Shown: positions 17,258 to 26,680 of the stretch, in pieces
How positions within the stretch are numbered: position 1 is the first letter of the stretch
How the letters are laid out: each line of letters begins with the position of its first letter
From: Bacteroidales bacterium
GTDB taxonomy: Bacteria; Bacteroidota; Bacteroidia; Bacteroidales; UBA932
DNA length: 36,141 nt
Direction of reading: 5' to 3'
Assembly (NCBI GenBank): GCA_017472115.1
Contig: JAFUQW010000144.1
Coordinates: forward strand, 1 to 36,141
The notes under the pieces: generated by a model
The model's input: the letters and a program-made list of their open reading frames with translations, nothing else
Told to the model about the DNA's origin: nothing
Databases searched by the model: none
Translations under genes and position numbers: made by a program

Positions 17258-17426
17258 CGCATATCGGAACAAAATCTTGACCTTTTTTGAAAAAATGACT
17301 TAATTTGTAAGAAACCGTTCAAGAAACAGTTTATGAATTTTATCATCAGAAATGACATGATGTGTTTTCCGAAAAGACACATGACATACTGATGAGAAAG
17401 CAGCAGTCTCAACAAATAATATTTAT

Positions 17427-19037
17427 ATGTCCGCTTCCGTTTATCGTAACATAATCGTCCTTTCGACCCTCATTTCCCTGGCATCCTGCAATATCATTCA
17501 TCAGAGTCCCTTCGAAGATGACCTTCGGAGACTGGATGAAGCCTTGGACATGTCGGAAGAGTATCAGCATGCCAAGTCACAGAAGATCAGCACCATAGAG
17601 AATATGCTGAATTCGCGCGGCGTGGCCGACCTTCAGAAATACCATATCTACGGCCAGCTGTTCCAGGAGTATGCGGCATATCAGTTCGATAAGGCAAAGG
17701 AAATGCTGGAGCATCAGGAAGAAATTGCCAGGCGTCTCGGCAATATTTCCCTTGTGAATGATGCATTGCTTGACAAGGCTCTTCTCTACATCAATGCAGG
17801 TCTGTATCTCGAAACGGAGAACATATTCGGGCAGATGGACACCCTCGCCTTCGACAAGGGACAGCAGATAGAGTGGTGTAATGTCAGACAGAAGTATCTG
17901 TCCGATTATGACGAGTATGTCCGCAGTTCGGGTGTCAAGGTCAAAGGAGTGGAAAAGGTGCAGTATTATCAGGACAGGATACTTGCAGAGACTCCTGATT
18001 CCTCTCCGGAGAATCACAACATACGCGTGCTCAGGCTCATCAGCCAGGGAGATTATGACAAGGCTCTGGCGCTTAACGGCCAGGTGCTTGAGAATATGAA
18101 CGTCAATTCACGCGAATACGCGATCAGGGCATATTGGCAAGGTGCAATCTGTGACCTTCAGGGCAATACCCTCGGAGCTGTCCACTGGTGGACCGAGTCA
18201 GCGGTCTGTGACATCAAGGGAGCGATCAAGGATAATGCTTCGCTGGCCTCTCTTGCCCAGAAACTCATTTCACCTCAGGATACCGACCGTGCGTTCAGAT
18301 ATATACGTTTCAGTCTCGATGACGCCGTGTTCTATAACGCCAAGCTCCGCAAGGTGCAGATCGCATCGGTCTTTCCTATGATCGAGAAGGCCTATACAGA
18401 CAGCAAGCTGGAGAGGGACAGAGAGAGAAAGACTCTTCTCAACTGGATTTCCGCGATCGCTCTGCTTCTTCTGCTCCTCTTCATCTATGCCGTGAGACTC
18501 TTCATCAAGGCCAGGTCGGGTGCGCGTGAGATAGAAAAGAAGAACGAGCAGCTTGCAGCATACTACAAGTCCATGGAGGCTGCAGAGAACGGCCTCAAGG
18601 AAACCAATCTGGAATTAGTCGAGGCAAATGCCGCGAAGGAAGAATATCTCGGCCTTTTCCTTTCGATGTGCTCAAGGTATCTCGACAAGCTGAAGAAGGC
18701 TTTGGGCAGGGAGCAGTACGAGGAGGAGCTCAAGAAATTCTACAACACTTTCGACACCTCCTTCCTCCAGCTGTATCCTACATTCGTCGATGAGTTCAAT
18801 GCACTCCTGAGGGAATCGGAACGCATACACCTCAAGGACGGGGAAATGCTCAATACGGAGCTTCGCATCTTCGCCCTGATCAAGCTCGGAATAACACAAT
18901 CCTCCCATATTGCGTCTCTTCTGAGGTACTCGGTAAACACCATTTATAATTACAGGGCACAGGTCAAGAACGCAGCCCTGTCTGATAGAGAAAATTTCGA
19001 AGAATCTGTCCGGAAAATAGGCTCGAAGAGGTTGTAA
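17427..19037 (+). CDS. SusR-like (DUF6377-type) membrane-spanning PUL regulator
   Basis: This is a 536-residue protein. It begins with a hydrophobic signal containing a lipobox-like LASC (Cys21). Residues about 30-330 are helical repeats of TPR type predicted to lie in the periplasm. One transmembrane helix at about 339-358 (WISAIALLLLLLFIYAV) is followed by a short coiled coil (EKKNEQLAAYYKSMEAAENG) and a cytoplasmic C-terminus. That ends in a LuxR-like helix-turn-helix (LRIFALIKLGITQSSHIASL, then SVNTIYNYRAQVK). This layout matches the SusR/DUF6377 type of regulator, which senses oligosaccharides in the periplasm and activates susC promoters directly. Its place between the GH53/GH2 genes and susC supports that role. 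The family name is from memory of architecture, not from a search. Confidence 0.85.
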   Translation: MSASVYRNIIVLSTLISLASCNIIHQSPFEDDLRRLDEALDMSEEYQHAKSQKISTIENMLNSRGVADLQKYHIYGQLFQEYAAYQFDKAKEMLEHQEEIARRLGNISLVNDALLDKALLYINAGLYLETENIFGQMDTLAFDKGQQIEWCNVRQKYLSDYDEYVRSSGVKVKGVEKVQYYQDRILAETPDSSPENHNIRVLRLISQGDYDKALALNGQVLENMNVNSREYAIRAYWQGAICDLQGNTLGAVHWWTESAVCDIKGAIKDNASLASLAQKLISPQDTDRAFRYIRFSLDDAVFYNAKLRKVQIASVFPMIEKAYTDSKLERDRERKTLLNWISAIALLLLLLFIYAVRLFIKARSGAREIEKKNEQLAAYYKSMEAAENGLKETNLELVEANAAKEEYLGLFLSMCSRYLDKLKKALGREQYEEELKKFYNTFDTSFLQLYPTFVDEFNALLRESERIHLKDGEMLNTELRIFALIKLGITQSSHIASLLRYSVNTIYNYRAQVKNAALSDRENFEESVRKIGSKRL

Positions 19038-19039
19038 AA

Positions 19040-19231
19040 TCCACTTTTTTAAAACGGTTGAGATTGTGGATTCCGTTGTAAATCAATATGTTGATATACA
19101 TCGGAATCCACTTTGTTTTTTGTAGCAGTCCCGTCTGCCTCGGACAGGTATTCCCTTTATCCACTTTTTAACCCCTTTCCGGTGTTGTAAGTATTTGATA
19201 TTCAGTGTTATTGGCTATGTTTGTCCACTTT
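19040..19231 (+). repeat. Four direct TCCACTTT repeats upstream of susC
   Basis: TCCACTTT occurs at 19040-19047, 19107-19114, 19160-19167 and 19224-19231, with spacings of 67, 53 and 64 nt, each followed by a T-rich run. The second copy overlaps the terminator arm. They lie between the regulator gene and the susC promoter core and are candidate binding sites for the regulator. Confidence 0.5.
19066..19121 (+). terminator. Terminator of the regulator gene (long imperfect palindrome)
   Basis: GTGGATTCCG (19066-19075) pairs with CGGAATCCAC (19102-19111). Inside it, TGTA/TACA and ATCAA/TTGAT extend the stem, with single T/T and A/A mismatches and a 4-nt loop at 19087-19090. A T-rich tract, TTTGTTTTTT, follows at 19112-19121. 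It begins 28 nt after the regulator stop. Confidence 0.8.
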
Positions 19232-19233
19232 GT

Positions 19234-19287
19234 TGAGCCGCCCTGGCGTGCCCTCGGCTCAGTTAATGAAAAATCTTTTTAATTTTG
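19234..19287 (+). promoter_or_regulatory. Probable susC promoter core with upstream inverted repeat
   Basis: TAATTTTG (19280-19287) matches TAnnTTTG, 53 nt before the susC ATG. No -33 element is visible. In its place, starting 46 nt upstream of the core, is an inverted repeat, TGAGCCG (19234-19240) and CGGCTCA (19255-19261), directly after the fourth TCCACTTT copy. A weak -33 with an adjacent operator fits an activator-dependent promoter. Confidence 0.5.
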
Positions 19288-19340
19288 GAATGCGAAACAT
19301 GATTTCGTCCACATATACATTAACACACAAATACTAACCC

Positions 19341-22300
19341 ATGAAACACCTTACTCGTAAACTCGTCATGGCCTTCGTGGCAATGGCATTGAGCTGCGCC
19401 AGTGCGTTCGCTCAGCAAGTGAAAGGTACAGTTACGGATGCTTCCGGCTATCCGGTGATCGGCGCCGCCGTCATCGTGGAAGGAACTTCCATCGGTACAA
19501 CAGTTGACCTGGATGGTGCATTCGCTTTCAATGAAGCAGTGCCTTCAGACGCCATCCTCGTTGTTTCTTCAATCGGTTACAAGACTGCCAGGATTCCTGT
19601 AGGGGGGGGCAACCTTAACATCGTTCTTGAAGAAGATACACAGATGCTCGATGAGACTGTCGTAATCGGTTACGGCGTCCAGAAGAAGAGCGTCGTGACT
19701 GCAGCGATTTCTTCAATCACATCTGATGATCTCAAATCACAGTCAAACACCCGTATCGACAACCTCCTTCAGGGTATGACTTCCGGTGTGACCGTAACCA
19801 CATCATCAGGTGCTCCTGATGCTGGGTCGCAGGTACGTATCCGCGGTGTCGGTACGATCCACAATTCTGATCCTCTTTATATTGTTGACGGTATGCCTGT
19901 AGGTGGCATCGACTATCTCAACCCTGCCGACATCGAGCGTATCGAGGTCCTCAAGGATGCGGCTTCCGGTGCAGTCTATGGTGCTCGTGCGGCAAACGGC
20001 GTCATCCTCGTGACAACCCGTCAGGGCAAGGCCGGCAAGACATCTGTAAACTATGACTTCTCATACGGATGGCAGAATCCTTGGCGCAAGCCTCAGGTGC
20101 TCAATGCGACAGAGTATGCGATCATGATGAACGAAGGCTCTATCAATGCAGGTGAGGGCCTGAGATATGAAGATCCTTATTCATTCGGTGAGGGAACCGA
20201 CTGGGTGGCTGCAATCTTCAATGACAATGCACCTGTCATGAAACACGACCTCAACATCAACGGAGGTAATGACCGCGTACAGTATTCCACTTCAGCCGGC
20301 TTCCTCTCACGCGAGGGTACCATCGGAGGTAATTTCGGCCGTTCGAACTACGACCGTTTCACTCTCCGTCAGGCAGTGAACGCTACACTTTTCGACAACA
20401 GCAACGACCGCAGCTGGCTCAACAAGGCCACAATGCAGACAAGCGTCTCTTACGCGCACATCAATGCTACCGGTATCTCAAACAACTCGGAGTTCGGTTC
20501 TCCTCTCGGTTCGGCACTCGGCATGTCGCCTATCGAAAGCATTTATGCAACCGACGAGCAGGTGCAGCTTTACAGAGAATTATATAAAGGTAAGAACGGT
20601 GACGGTACAGACATCGACATCCTTCCATATCTCATCAAGGATTCACAGGGCCGTTACTATACTGTCGTTGACGGTGTGACCTACAACGAGCAGAACAACC
20701 CTCTTGCCATGCTCGAACAGCCGGGTACGAAGTATTTTACAGACAAGTTCGTTGCAAACGGCAATCTCGAACTCCAGATCTGGGACGGTCTCAAGTTCCG
20801 TACTCAGGTGGGTATAGATATGGCGTTCTGGGGCAATCATGGTCATAACGAGCCATATTTCCTTTCTTCAAAGAACTACAACTACGACAAGCTTTCAATC
20901 ACAGAGGCTACCTGTCCTGACTGCAAGAAGGTCGTTTCTTCTGTAACAAAGACAGACTACGGTTCAGGAGCTTCCCAGGAAATGAACCGCTCGCTTTCAT
21001 GGCAGGTCGAGAATATCCTTTCTTATGACAAGACTTTCGGACAGAACTCGATCTCTGTAATCCTCGGACAGTCTGCTCTGTCATCATCTTCATCGAATGT
21101 CGGTGCATCCGCACAGGGCGTGAAGTATCTCTATGACGATTATATGATTTCCGTCAACAACACATACGGAAAGCTGGAGGACGGACATCGTAACGGCTGG
21201 GGTTCATGGAACTCGATCCCTTACAGACTCGCATCTTACTTCGGACGTATCTCCTACAACTACGGCGAGCGTTACATGGCCGAGGTTACAGTACGTCGTG
21301 ATGCATCAAGCCGCTTCGGTGACAACAACAAGTGGGGTACCTTCCCATCGGCATCCATCGGATGGAACATCAAGAACGAGTCATTCCTCAAGGATGTAAG
21401 CTGGCTTTCAGGCCTCAAGCTCCGTGCATCATGGGGTATCAACGGTAACGACAACATCGGTAACTTCACCTATGCAGTCTATATGAACTCAGGCAACAAC
21501 TATGTGTTCGGTTCAGGTGCCAACGGCACAGAGAGCATTACTCCGGGATCGAAGCCATCCGGTCTTGCTAACCCTGATGTGAAGTGGGAGCAGACAGCTC
21601 AGACCGACATAGGACTCGATGCCGCATTCTTCGGCAACCGTCTTACTTTCGTCGCTGACTGGTATCAGAAGAAGACTACAGGTATGCTTCTCTCGCTTCC
21701 TGTACCGGGCTATACAGGTGAATCATCACCTACAGGTAACCTCGGTGACATGGTCAACAGCGGAGTTGAGATCGACCTCGGATTCCGTGACACATACGGT
21801 GACTTCAACTGGCATATTTCTGCAAATGCCACTTATAACAAGAACACTCTCACATATCTTGGTGACGACTCTTCATATCTTACTGTTTCGACACACAAGC
21901 TCGGTACCTTGAGCCGCGGTGTGGTAGGAATGCCTTTCCCATACTACTTCGGCTACAAGACTGACGGCGTATTCCAGAATCCTGAAGAAGTTGCCGCATA
22001 TACAAATGCTGAGGGCGGTCTCATCCAGCCAAATGCAACTCCTGGAGACCTCCGTTTCGTTGACGTGAGCGGTGATGGAAAGATCGATGACGATGACCGT
22101 ACATACATAGGCAAGGGAATGCCGGACTGGACATTCGGTCTCAATCTCGGCTTCGAATGGAAGGGAATCGACTTCAACATGCTCCTCCAGGGCCAGCTCG
22201 GTGCACAGGCATTCAACGTGACCCGTCGTACGGACCTTTATTATATCAACCTTCCTAAGACCATCCTTCGACGTTGGACAGGCGAGGGTACTTCAAACAA

Positions 22301-22613
22301 GTATCCTAAGTTCGAGTTCGAGTCTGAAAACGGCAACCTTCTTGTTTCAGACGTATGGGTAGAGGATGCTTCATTCCTCCGCGCACGTAACGTACAGCTC
22401 GGATATACTCTTCCGCAGAGCCTTACAAAGAAGTTCTTCGTTCAGCGTCTCAGAGTGTATGCTCAGGCTGAGAACCTCTTCACCCTCACAAGATACACCG
22501 GTTGCGATCCGGAAGTTTCTGGTGGCGGATCATATGGAACAGAGGCCGGTATCGACCGTGGTGTATATCCACAGAACCGTACCTTCTCTGTAGGTGTCAA
22601 TCTTACTTTCTAA
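19341..22613 (+). CDS. SusC/RagA-family TonB-dependent outer-membrane transporter
   Basis: This 1090-residue protein imports oligosaccharides across the outer membrane, with SusD as its lid. A signal peptide (ASAFAQQ) is followed by the N-terminal carboxypeptidase-regulatory-like domain (QVKGTVTDASGYPVIGAAVI, about 26-100). Then come the segment LDETVVIGYGVQKKSVVTAAI and the plug with SusC hallmarks (QVRIRGVGTIHNSDPLYIVDG and ADIERIEVLKDAASGAVYGA). The remainder is a 22-strand-type barrel ending NRTFSVGVNLTF, with the final aromatic typical of outer-membrane proteins. There is no STN domain, so it is not of the sigma/anti-sigma-signalling type. A run of eight G at 19602-19609 encodes residues 88-90. 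susD follows 17 nt later. Confidence 0.97.
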   Translation: MKHLTRKLVMAFVAMALSCASAFAQQVKGTVTDASGYPVIGAAVIVEGTSIGTTVDLDGAFAFNEAVPSDAILVVSSIGYKTARIPVGGGNLNIVLEEDTQMLDETVVIGYGVQKKSVVTAAISSITSDDLKSQSNTRIDNLLQGMTSGVTVTTSSGAPDAGSQVRIRGVGTIHNSDPLYIVDGMPVGGIDYLNPADIERIEVLKDAASGAVYGARAANGVILVTTRQGKAGKTSVNYDFSYGWQNPWRKPQVLNATEYAIMMNEGSINAGEGLRYEDPYSFGEGTDWVAAIFNDNAPVMKHDLNINGGNDRVQYSTSAGFLSREGTIGGNFGRSNYDRFTLRQAVNATLFDNSNDRSWLNKATMQTSVSYAHINATGISNNSEFGSPLGSALGMSPIESIYATDEQVQLYRELYKGKNGDGTDIDILPYLIKDSQGRYYTVVDGVTYNEQNNPLAMLEQPGTKYFTDKFVANGNLELQIWDGLKFRTQVGIDMAFWGNHGHNEPYFLSSKNYNYDKLSITEATCPDCKKVVSSVTKTDYGSGASQEMNRSLSWQVENILSYDKTFGQNSISVILGQSALSSSSSNVGASAQGVKYLYDDYMISVNNTYGKLEDGHRNGWGSWNSIPYRLASYFGRISYNYGERYMAEVTVRRDASSRFGDNNKWGTFPSASIGWNIKNESFLKDVSWLSGLKLRASWGINGNDNIGNFTYAVYMNSGNNYVFGSGANGTESITPGSKPSGLANPDVKWEQTAQTDIGLDAAFFGNRLTFVADWYQKKTTGMLLSLPVPGYTGESSPTGNLGDMVNSGVEIDLGFRDTYGDFNWHISANATYNKNTLTYLGDDSSYLTVSTHKLGTLSRGVVGMPFPYYFGYKTDGVFQNPEEVAAYTNAEGGLIQPNATPGDLRFVDVSGDGKIDDDDRTYIGKGMPDWTFGLNLGFEWKGIDFNMLLQGQLGAQAFNVTRRTDLYYINLPKTILRRWTGEGTSNKYPKFEFESENGNLLVSDVWVEDASFLRARNVQLGYTLPQSLTKKFFVQRLRVYAQAENLFTLTRYTGCDPEVSGGGSYGTEAGIDRGVYPQNRTFSVGVNLTF

Positions 22614-22630
22614 TTTAACAGGATGATATT

Positions 22631-24133
22631 ATGAAAAAGATAATTATTGCAATAAGCGCATTGGCTGTCCTTCTGATGTCTTCTTGTACAAAAGACTTCG
22701 TTACGGTGCAGCATAATTCAGCAGAACCGATGGATGCTTATTTCATAGATGAGTCAAGAATGTACGAGTCTCTGGTTGCTGCATACCATCCTCTCGGCTG
22801 GTTCGACTATTGTTTCGGTGCTTACAATGATCTCAGACTAGTTTCCGACATCATGGCTGATGACGTTTACTGTGGCGGATCGAATGCAAGTGACCAGATA
22901 ACATTGGTAAAGACACACTTCTACACCGCGACTCCGATCGAGCATTGCGGCGGTATCTGGACAGCGGCATATTCGGGTGTGAACCGCAGCTGTGTGGTTC
23001 TCGAGTATGTTGACGGAGTTCCAGGAATGTCAGAAGAGACCAAGGCTCTCTATAAGGCTGAGGCTACCGTCCTCAAGGCATGGTACTATACTCTTCTCTG
23101 GAAATTCTGGGGCAACATCCCTTACTATGATGTCAACCTTACAGCTCCATATACAGCTCCTCAGCTCCCGGCTGACGAAGTCTATACCAGGATCGTAACC
23201 AAGATCGAGGAGGCTATCGCAATGAATGCACTTCCTGCCGTTGCTTCCCAGAAGGGCCGTGTGACCAAGGATATGGCCTACATGCTTTACGCGGAGGTCG
23301 TGATGTATCAGAACGACGAAAGCCGTTACTCTACCGCTCTCAATTATATGAAGGAAATCATCGATTCAGGCCGTTATTCTCTCGTTTCTGACTTCAAGGG
23401 AATGTGGGAAGAGACCGGTGAATGGGGCCCTGAGTCAATCTGGGAGATCAACTATACATCTGTTGGTGCAAACAGAGGATGGGACGGCGGACAGTCGATT
23501 GCTGCCGGTGGTTCAGTACTTCCTGTACTTTGCGGAATCCCAGGAGGAACAAGCGAGTTCGTTGACGGTTGGGGATTCGGTCCTATTGCAGCACATGCCT
23601 ATGAAATGTATGCAGAAGGTGACCAGCGTCGTGACGGCGGTATCTACAACCATCTTGAAGTCGTAGGTGAATACGGATTCAATATCAACAACGGCCGCTG
23701 GCAGTCAACAGGTTACTTCAACAGAAAGACAATCGCGAGACTGAACGGTAACCATGACGCGCTCGGTGACGGTAACCTTGCACACTGCAACAACTATCGC
23801 GTATATCGTTATGCGGAGACTCTCCTCAATGCTGCCGAGCTTGCGGTTCTGACAGGAGGTGACGGTTCCGCTTATCTCAAGCAGGTACGTGACCGTGCAG
23901 GTGCAAGCTATGAGGGCAATGACCGCGATTCGATTCTCGAAGAGCGCCGCAGGGAGTTCCTCGGTGAGGGCAAGCGTTACTGGGATCTCGTGCGTTCAGG
24001 AAAGGCTGCAGAGGTTCTCAAGGCTGCAAATCATGAGTATCGTGAAACAGACTGGACTGTCGATAAGAAGTACTGGCCTATCCCTCAGTCGGAAATCGAC
24101 AAGGATCCGGCACTTGTACAGAATAATTACTAA
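22631..24133 (+). CDS. SusD/RagB-family surface glycan-binding lipoprotein
   Basis: This is a 500-residue lipoprotein (lipobox LLMSSC, Cys19) forming the SusCD complex with the preceding gene product. The family is recognised from the N-terminal helical region with aromatic-rich phrases (AAYHPLGWFDYCFGAYNDLR), the TPR-like KALYKAEATVLKAWYYTLLWKF, AYMLYAEVVMYQND, and the C-terminal signature EERRREFLGEGKRYWDLVR followed by YWPIPQSEIDKDPALVQN. It binds the polysaccharide at the cell surface and closes over the SusC barrel. Glycan specificity cannot be read directly; the neighbouring enzymes suggest a beta-glucan and/or beta-galactan. Confidence 0.96.
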   Translation: MKKIIIAISALAVLLMSSCTKDFVTVQHNSAEPMDAYFIDESRMYESLVAAYHPLGWFDYCFGAYNDLRLVSDIMADDVYCGGSNASDQITLVKTHFYTATPIEHCGGIWTAAYSGVNRSCVVLEYVDGVPGMSEETKALYKAEATVLKAWYYTLLWKFWGNIPYYDVNLTAPYTAPQLPADEVYTRIVTKIEEAIAMNALPAVASQKGRVTKDMAYMLYAEVVMYQNDESRYSTALNYMKEIIDSGRYSLVSDFKGMWEETGEWGPESIWEINYTSVGANRGWDGGQSIAAGGSVLPVLCGIPGGTSEFVDGWGFGPIAAHAYEMYAEGDQRRDGGIYNHLEVVGEYGFNINNGRWQSTGYFNRKTIARLNGNHDALGDGNLAHCNNYRVYRYAETLLNAAELAVLTGGDGSAYLKQVRDRAGASYEGNDRDSILEERRREFLGEGKRYWDLVRSGKAAEVLKAANHEYRETDWTVDKKYWPIPQSEIDKDPALVQNNY

Positions 24134-24163
24134 CAGCAGTAATGCTATATCAATGAATTGATT

Positions 24164-26665
24164 ATGAAGAATATTTTCAAATATATAGCCGTTGCCCTCG
24201 CAACATCACTGCTGGCACTCGGCTGTTATCCAGAGATCCTGGCACCGGATCAGAATCAGCTTCCTTCAGCTGAGAATCTGGAGGTCGTGATCGATGTGGA
24301 TCAGGCAACTAACTACGTGACCTTCACCGTGACCAACGAAGGTGTCGTGCCTATGTGGATCTTCGGTACCGAGGACAAGGTCGATGACGGAAAGGCTACA
24401 AAGAAATACGCATATACAGTAAACGGCCTTAAGCTTCGCGTCCGTGATGCAGGTACTCATCAGGTAGAGGTGAAGGCTTACAATGCAAACGGTGTCTCAG
24501 TAGGTTCGAAGATCGTGGAGTATTCTCTCGAGAACACATATCGCGATCCTTTCGATGCTGCTCCTTATATGAAGAAGCTGGCCAACAGATGGCAGTGGAA
24601 CTTCGAGAAGGACGGTCACTTCGGATGTGGTCCTGATACAGGTGATCCAGCTTCGTGGTGGTCTGCAAAGGCTAATGAGAAGGCTGACTGGGGTATCTAT
24701 GACGACGTCATGACTTTCACGGTTGACGGAAAATACAGCTTCGACCCTGGCAAGGATAACCTCGTGTATGTCAATGCGGGTTTCACTGCTCTCGGAACAT
24801 CTCCTGACGGAGCTGACTTCTGTGTGGAGATCCCTGCATACGAGACTACTTATAAGGTAGAGAACAACTGGAACGATGCAGGTATCGAGGAAATCTGGCT
24901 TGAGCTTCCTGCACAGAAGAACCTCTCCTACATTCCAAACCAGACCGTATATGACACTCCTCGCTTCCTCATCACAGAACTCTCTTCCAAGGAAGTGAAG
25001 CTGTCTGCAATGAATGCACCTAACGGTGACGGTACAATCTCATGGCTCTATAACTTCGTGACTGCAGGTGCTTCTCCTATGGAACTTCTCGCAGGAACAG
25101 ACGGCAACGGCAAGGTATGGATCATGGATTCGGAGGCCAAGGGTCACCTCGGCTGCGGAGAGTCTGTAGAGAATCCTGCAGGATGGTGGTCTGCAAATGC
25201 AAACGAGAAGGCCGGCACTGGTATGTATGACGATGCAGTGACATTCTTCTCTGACGGCAAGTATGTCTATGACTCAGGTGAGGACGGCAAGATGTACATC
25301 AACTGGGGTGTGACTGCAATCGGTCCTAACCCTGGTGCAGAGCCTGATATCGATATCGAGCAGGCAGACGTCGAGTCAACATTCACATTCGACGGCGAGA
25401 CCATCACCCTCGGAGCGAACACTCCTATGGTATATGTCCCTTCTGACCTTGTATGGGGAACTCCGGTATTCCATGTGACAGAGCTTACTGAGACTACTCT
25501 CGTCGTTGTAGCCGAGAATCCTGGCTGCTACTGGCAGATGATCTTCAAGGCTCGTGACGTGAAGGCTCCTTCAGGTCCTACAATCAACGGTTCCGAGCTT
25601 CCTGTAGAACTTTCTGTGAAGCAGAATGAGGTACTTGCTCTCGGCAACATCACCCCTGCTGACATCTGGGTTGACCCTGACTTCTTTGAGGTTTCGGGTG
25701 CAGGTCTCAAGTTCAAGGCAGTTGACGGTGACTATCAGTTCCAGTATGACAAGAACGCTAAGTGGATCAAGGTTGTCCCTATGGTAAGCGGCAACAAGGC
25801 TACTTATGACACAGGAAAGGCTCTCTGGATCATCGGTGATGGTGGTGGAAAGCCTACAGTTGACAATCTTGTCGGCTGGAATACAGGAGAGGCTCCTCTT
25901 CCATTTGCAAAGACTGGTGAGAACACATACCAGATCACTCTTGCAATGAAGGGAGAAGGCGGATCTGTGAAGGTATTCGGTCAGTCAGACTGGGGTGTTG
26001 AGTGGAAGAGTGCAAACTACGGCACATTCAACGGAAACGGCCTCTTCAAGCTCGGTAACGGTACTGACGGTGATGATGGTAACATCTATCATACAGACTC
26101 ACCTGCAGGCTACTATACATTCACAGTAGTTGACAACGACGGAACTCTTGACATGACAGTCACCAAGATGGCTCAGACCGTCTGGGATCCGGCTGCTGCA
26201 TCAAACCTCTGGCTTACGGCAAACCAGACAAACATGGAGTTCTATTCTGCTCTTACAGATGCGTGGAGCCCGAATGCCAATCCTGAGTATGTAGCCGACG
26301 GCAACCATTATACCTTGACCTTCCCGGCTGAGGTGGGTTCATTGCAGTGGCAGTGCCAGGTCAAGTACAAGACTCTCGGATTTGCGACAAGTGCTTCAAA
26401 GAATTATGATTTCCAGGTGAAGATTCTCTCCAATGAGGATCATCCGAGCATCACCATCAAGCTTGTCAAGGAAGGCGACGACAACACATACTACTGTGCT
26501 GACAAGCACGCTGTCAAGGCTGATGAGGAATATGTTTACCGTCTTGACAATGTTCCCGGCATAGACATGGATGATGTCCAGTTAGTCTTTGACTTCGGAG
26601 GTGCTGTGGGAGGTTCGACTCTCGAGTACTACGACATCATTATCCAGGAGCATCGTGCTGAATAA
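24164..26665 (+). CDS. Large multidomain surface glycan-binding lipoprotein candidate (SGBP)
   Basis: This is an 833-residue lipoprotein (lipobox LLALGC). ATG 24164 is chosen over the in-frame TTG two codons earlier. Visible parts in order: an N-terminal Ig/PKD-like domain (about 30-125); two copies of a tryptophan-rich domain (first around 142-215 with HFGCGPDTGDPASWWSAKAN, second around 318-390 with HLGCGESVENPAGWWSANAN); a middle segment (about 475-670, with DGDYQFQYDKNAKWIKVVP) resembling DUF5121-type regions of SGBPs; and a C-terminal beta-sandwich (about 675-833) like a carbohydrate-binding jelly roll. No catalytic motif is seen. Position directly after susCD is where SGBPs are normally encoded. 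The function is inferred from position, lipidation and domain style. Confidence 0.8.
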   Translation: MKNIFKYIAVALATSLLALGCYPEILAPDQNQLPSAENLEVVIDVDQATNYVTFTVTNEGVVPMWIFGTEDKVDDGKATKKYAYTVNGLKLRVRDAGTHQVEVKAYNANGVSVGSKIVEYSLENTYRDPFDAAPYMKKLANRWQWNFEKDGHFGCGPDTGDPASWWSAKANEKADWGIYDDVMTFTVDGKYSFDPGKDNLVYVNAGFTALGTSPDGADFCVEIPAYETTYKVENNWNDAGIEEIWLELPAQKNLSYIPNQTVYDTPRFLITELSSKEVKLSAMNAPNGDGTISWLYNFVTAGASPMELLAGTDGNGKVWIMDSEAKGHLGCGESVENPAGWWSANANEKAGTGMYDDAVTFFSDGKYVYDSGEDGKMYINWGVTAIGPNPGAEPDIDIEQADVESTFTFDGETITLGANTPMVYVPSDLVWGTPVFHVTELTETTLVVVAENPGCYWQMIFKARDVKAPSGPTINGSELPVELSVKQNEVLALGNITPADIWVDPDFFEVSGAGLKFKAVDGDYQFQYDKNAKWIKVVPMVSGNKATYDTGKALWIIGDGGGKPTVDNLVGWNTGEAPLPFAKTGENTYQITLAMKGEGGSVKVFGQSDWGVEWKSANYGTFNGNGLFKLGNGTDGDDGNIYHTDSPAGYYTFTVVDNDGTLDMTVTKMAQTVWDPAAASNLWLTANQTNMEFYSALTDAWSPNANPEYVADGNHYTLTFPAEVGSLQWQCQVKYKTLGFATSASKNYDFQVKILSNEDHPSITIKLVKEGDDNTYYCADKHAVKADEEYVYRLDNVPGIDMDDVQLVFDFGGAVGGSTLEYYDIIIQEHRAE

Positions 26666-26680
26666 TATCTGTTAATCTAT

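Larger units (their letters stand above)
19038..19340. other. Intergenic regulatory region between the regulator gene and susC
   Basis: This 303-nt stretch has no gene. It contains the regulator's terminator, four TCCACTTT repeats, the TGAGCCG/CGGCTCA inverted repeat, the susC promoter core and a leader of about 45 nt. I saw no small ORF or antisense promoter core in it. Confidence 0.8.

Noticed and set aside
19066..19121. Long palindrome considered as a transposon terminal repeat or recombination site
   Set aside because: The T-rich tract directly after it and its position just behind the regulator stop codon fit an intrinsic terminator; no transposase or direct target repeat was seen.
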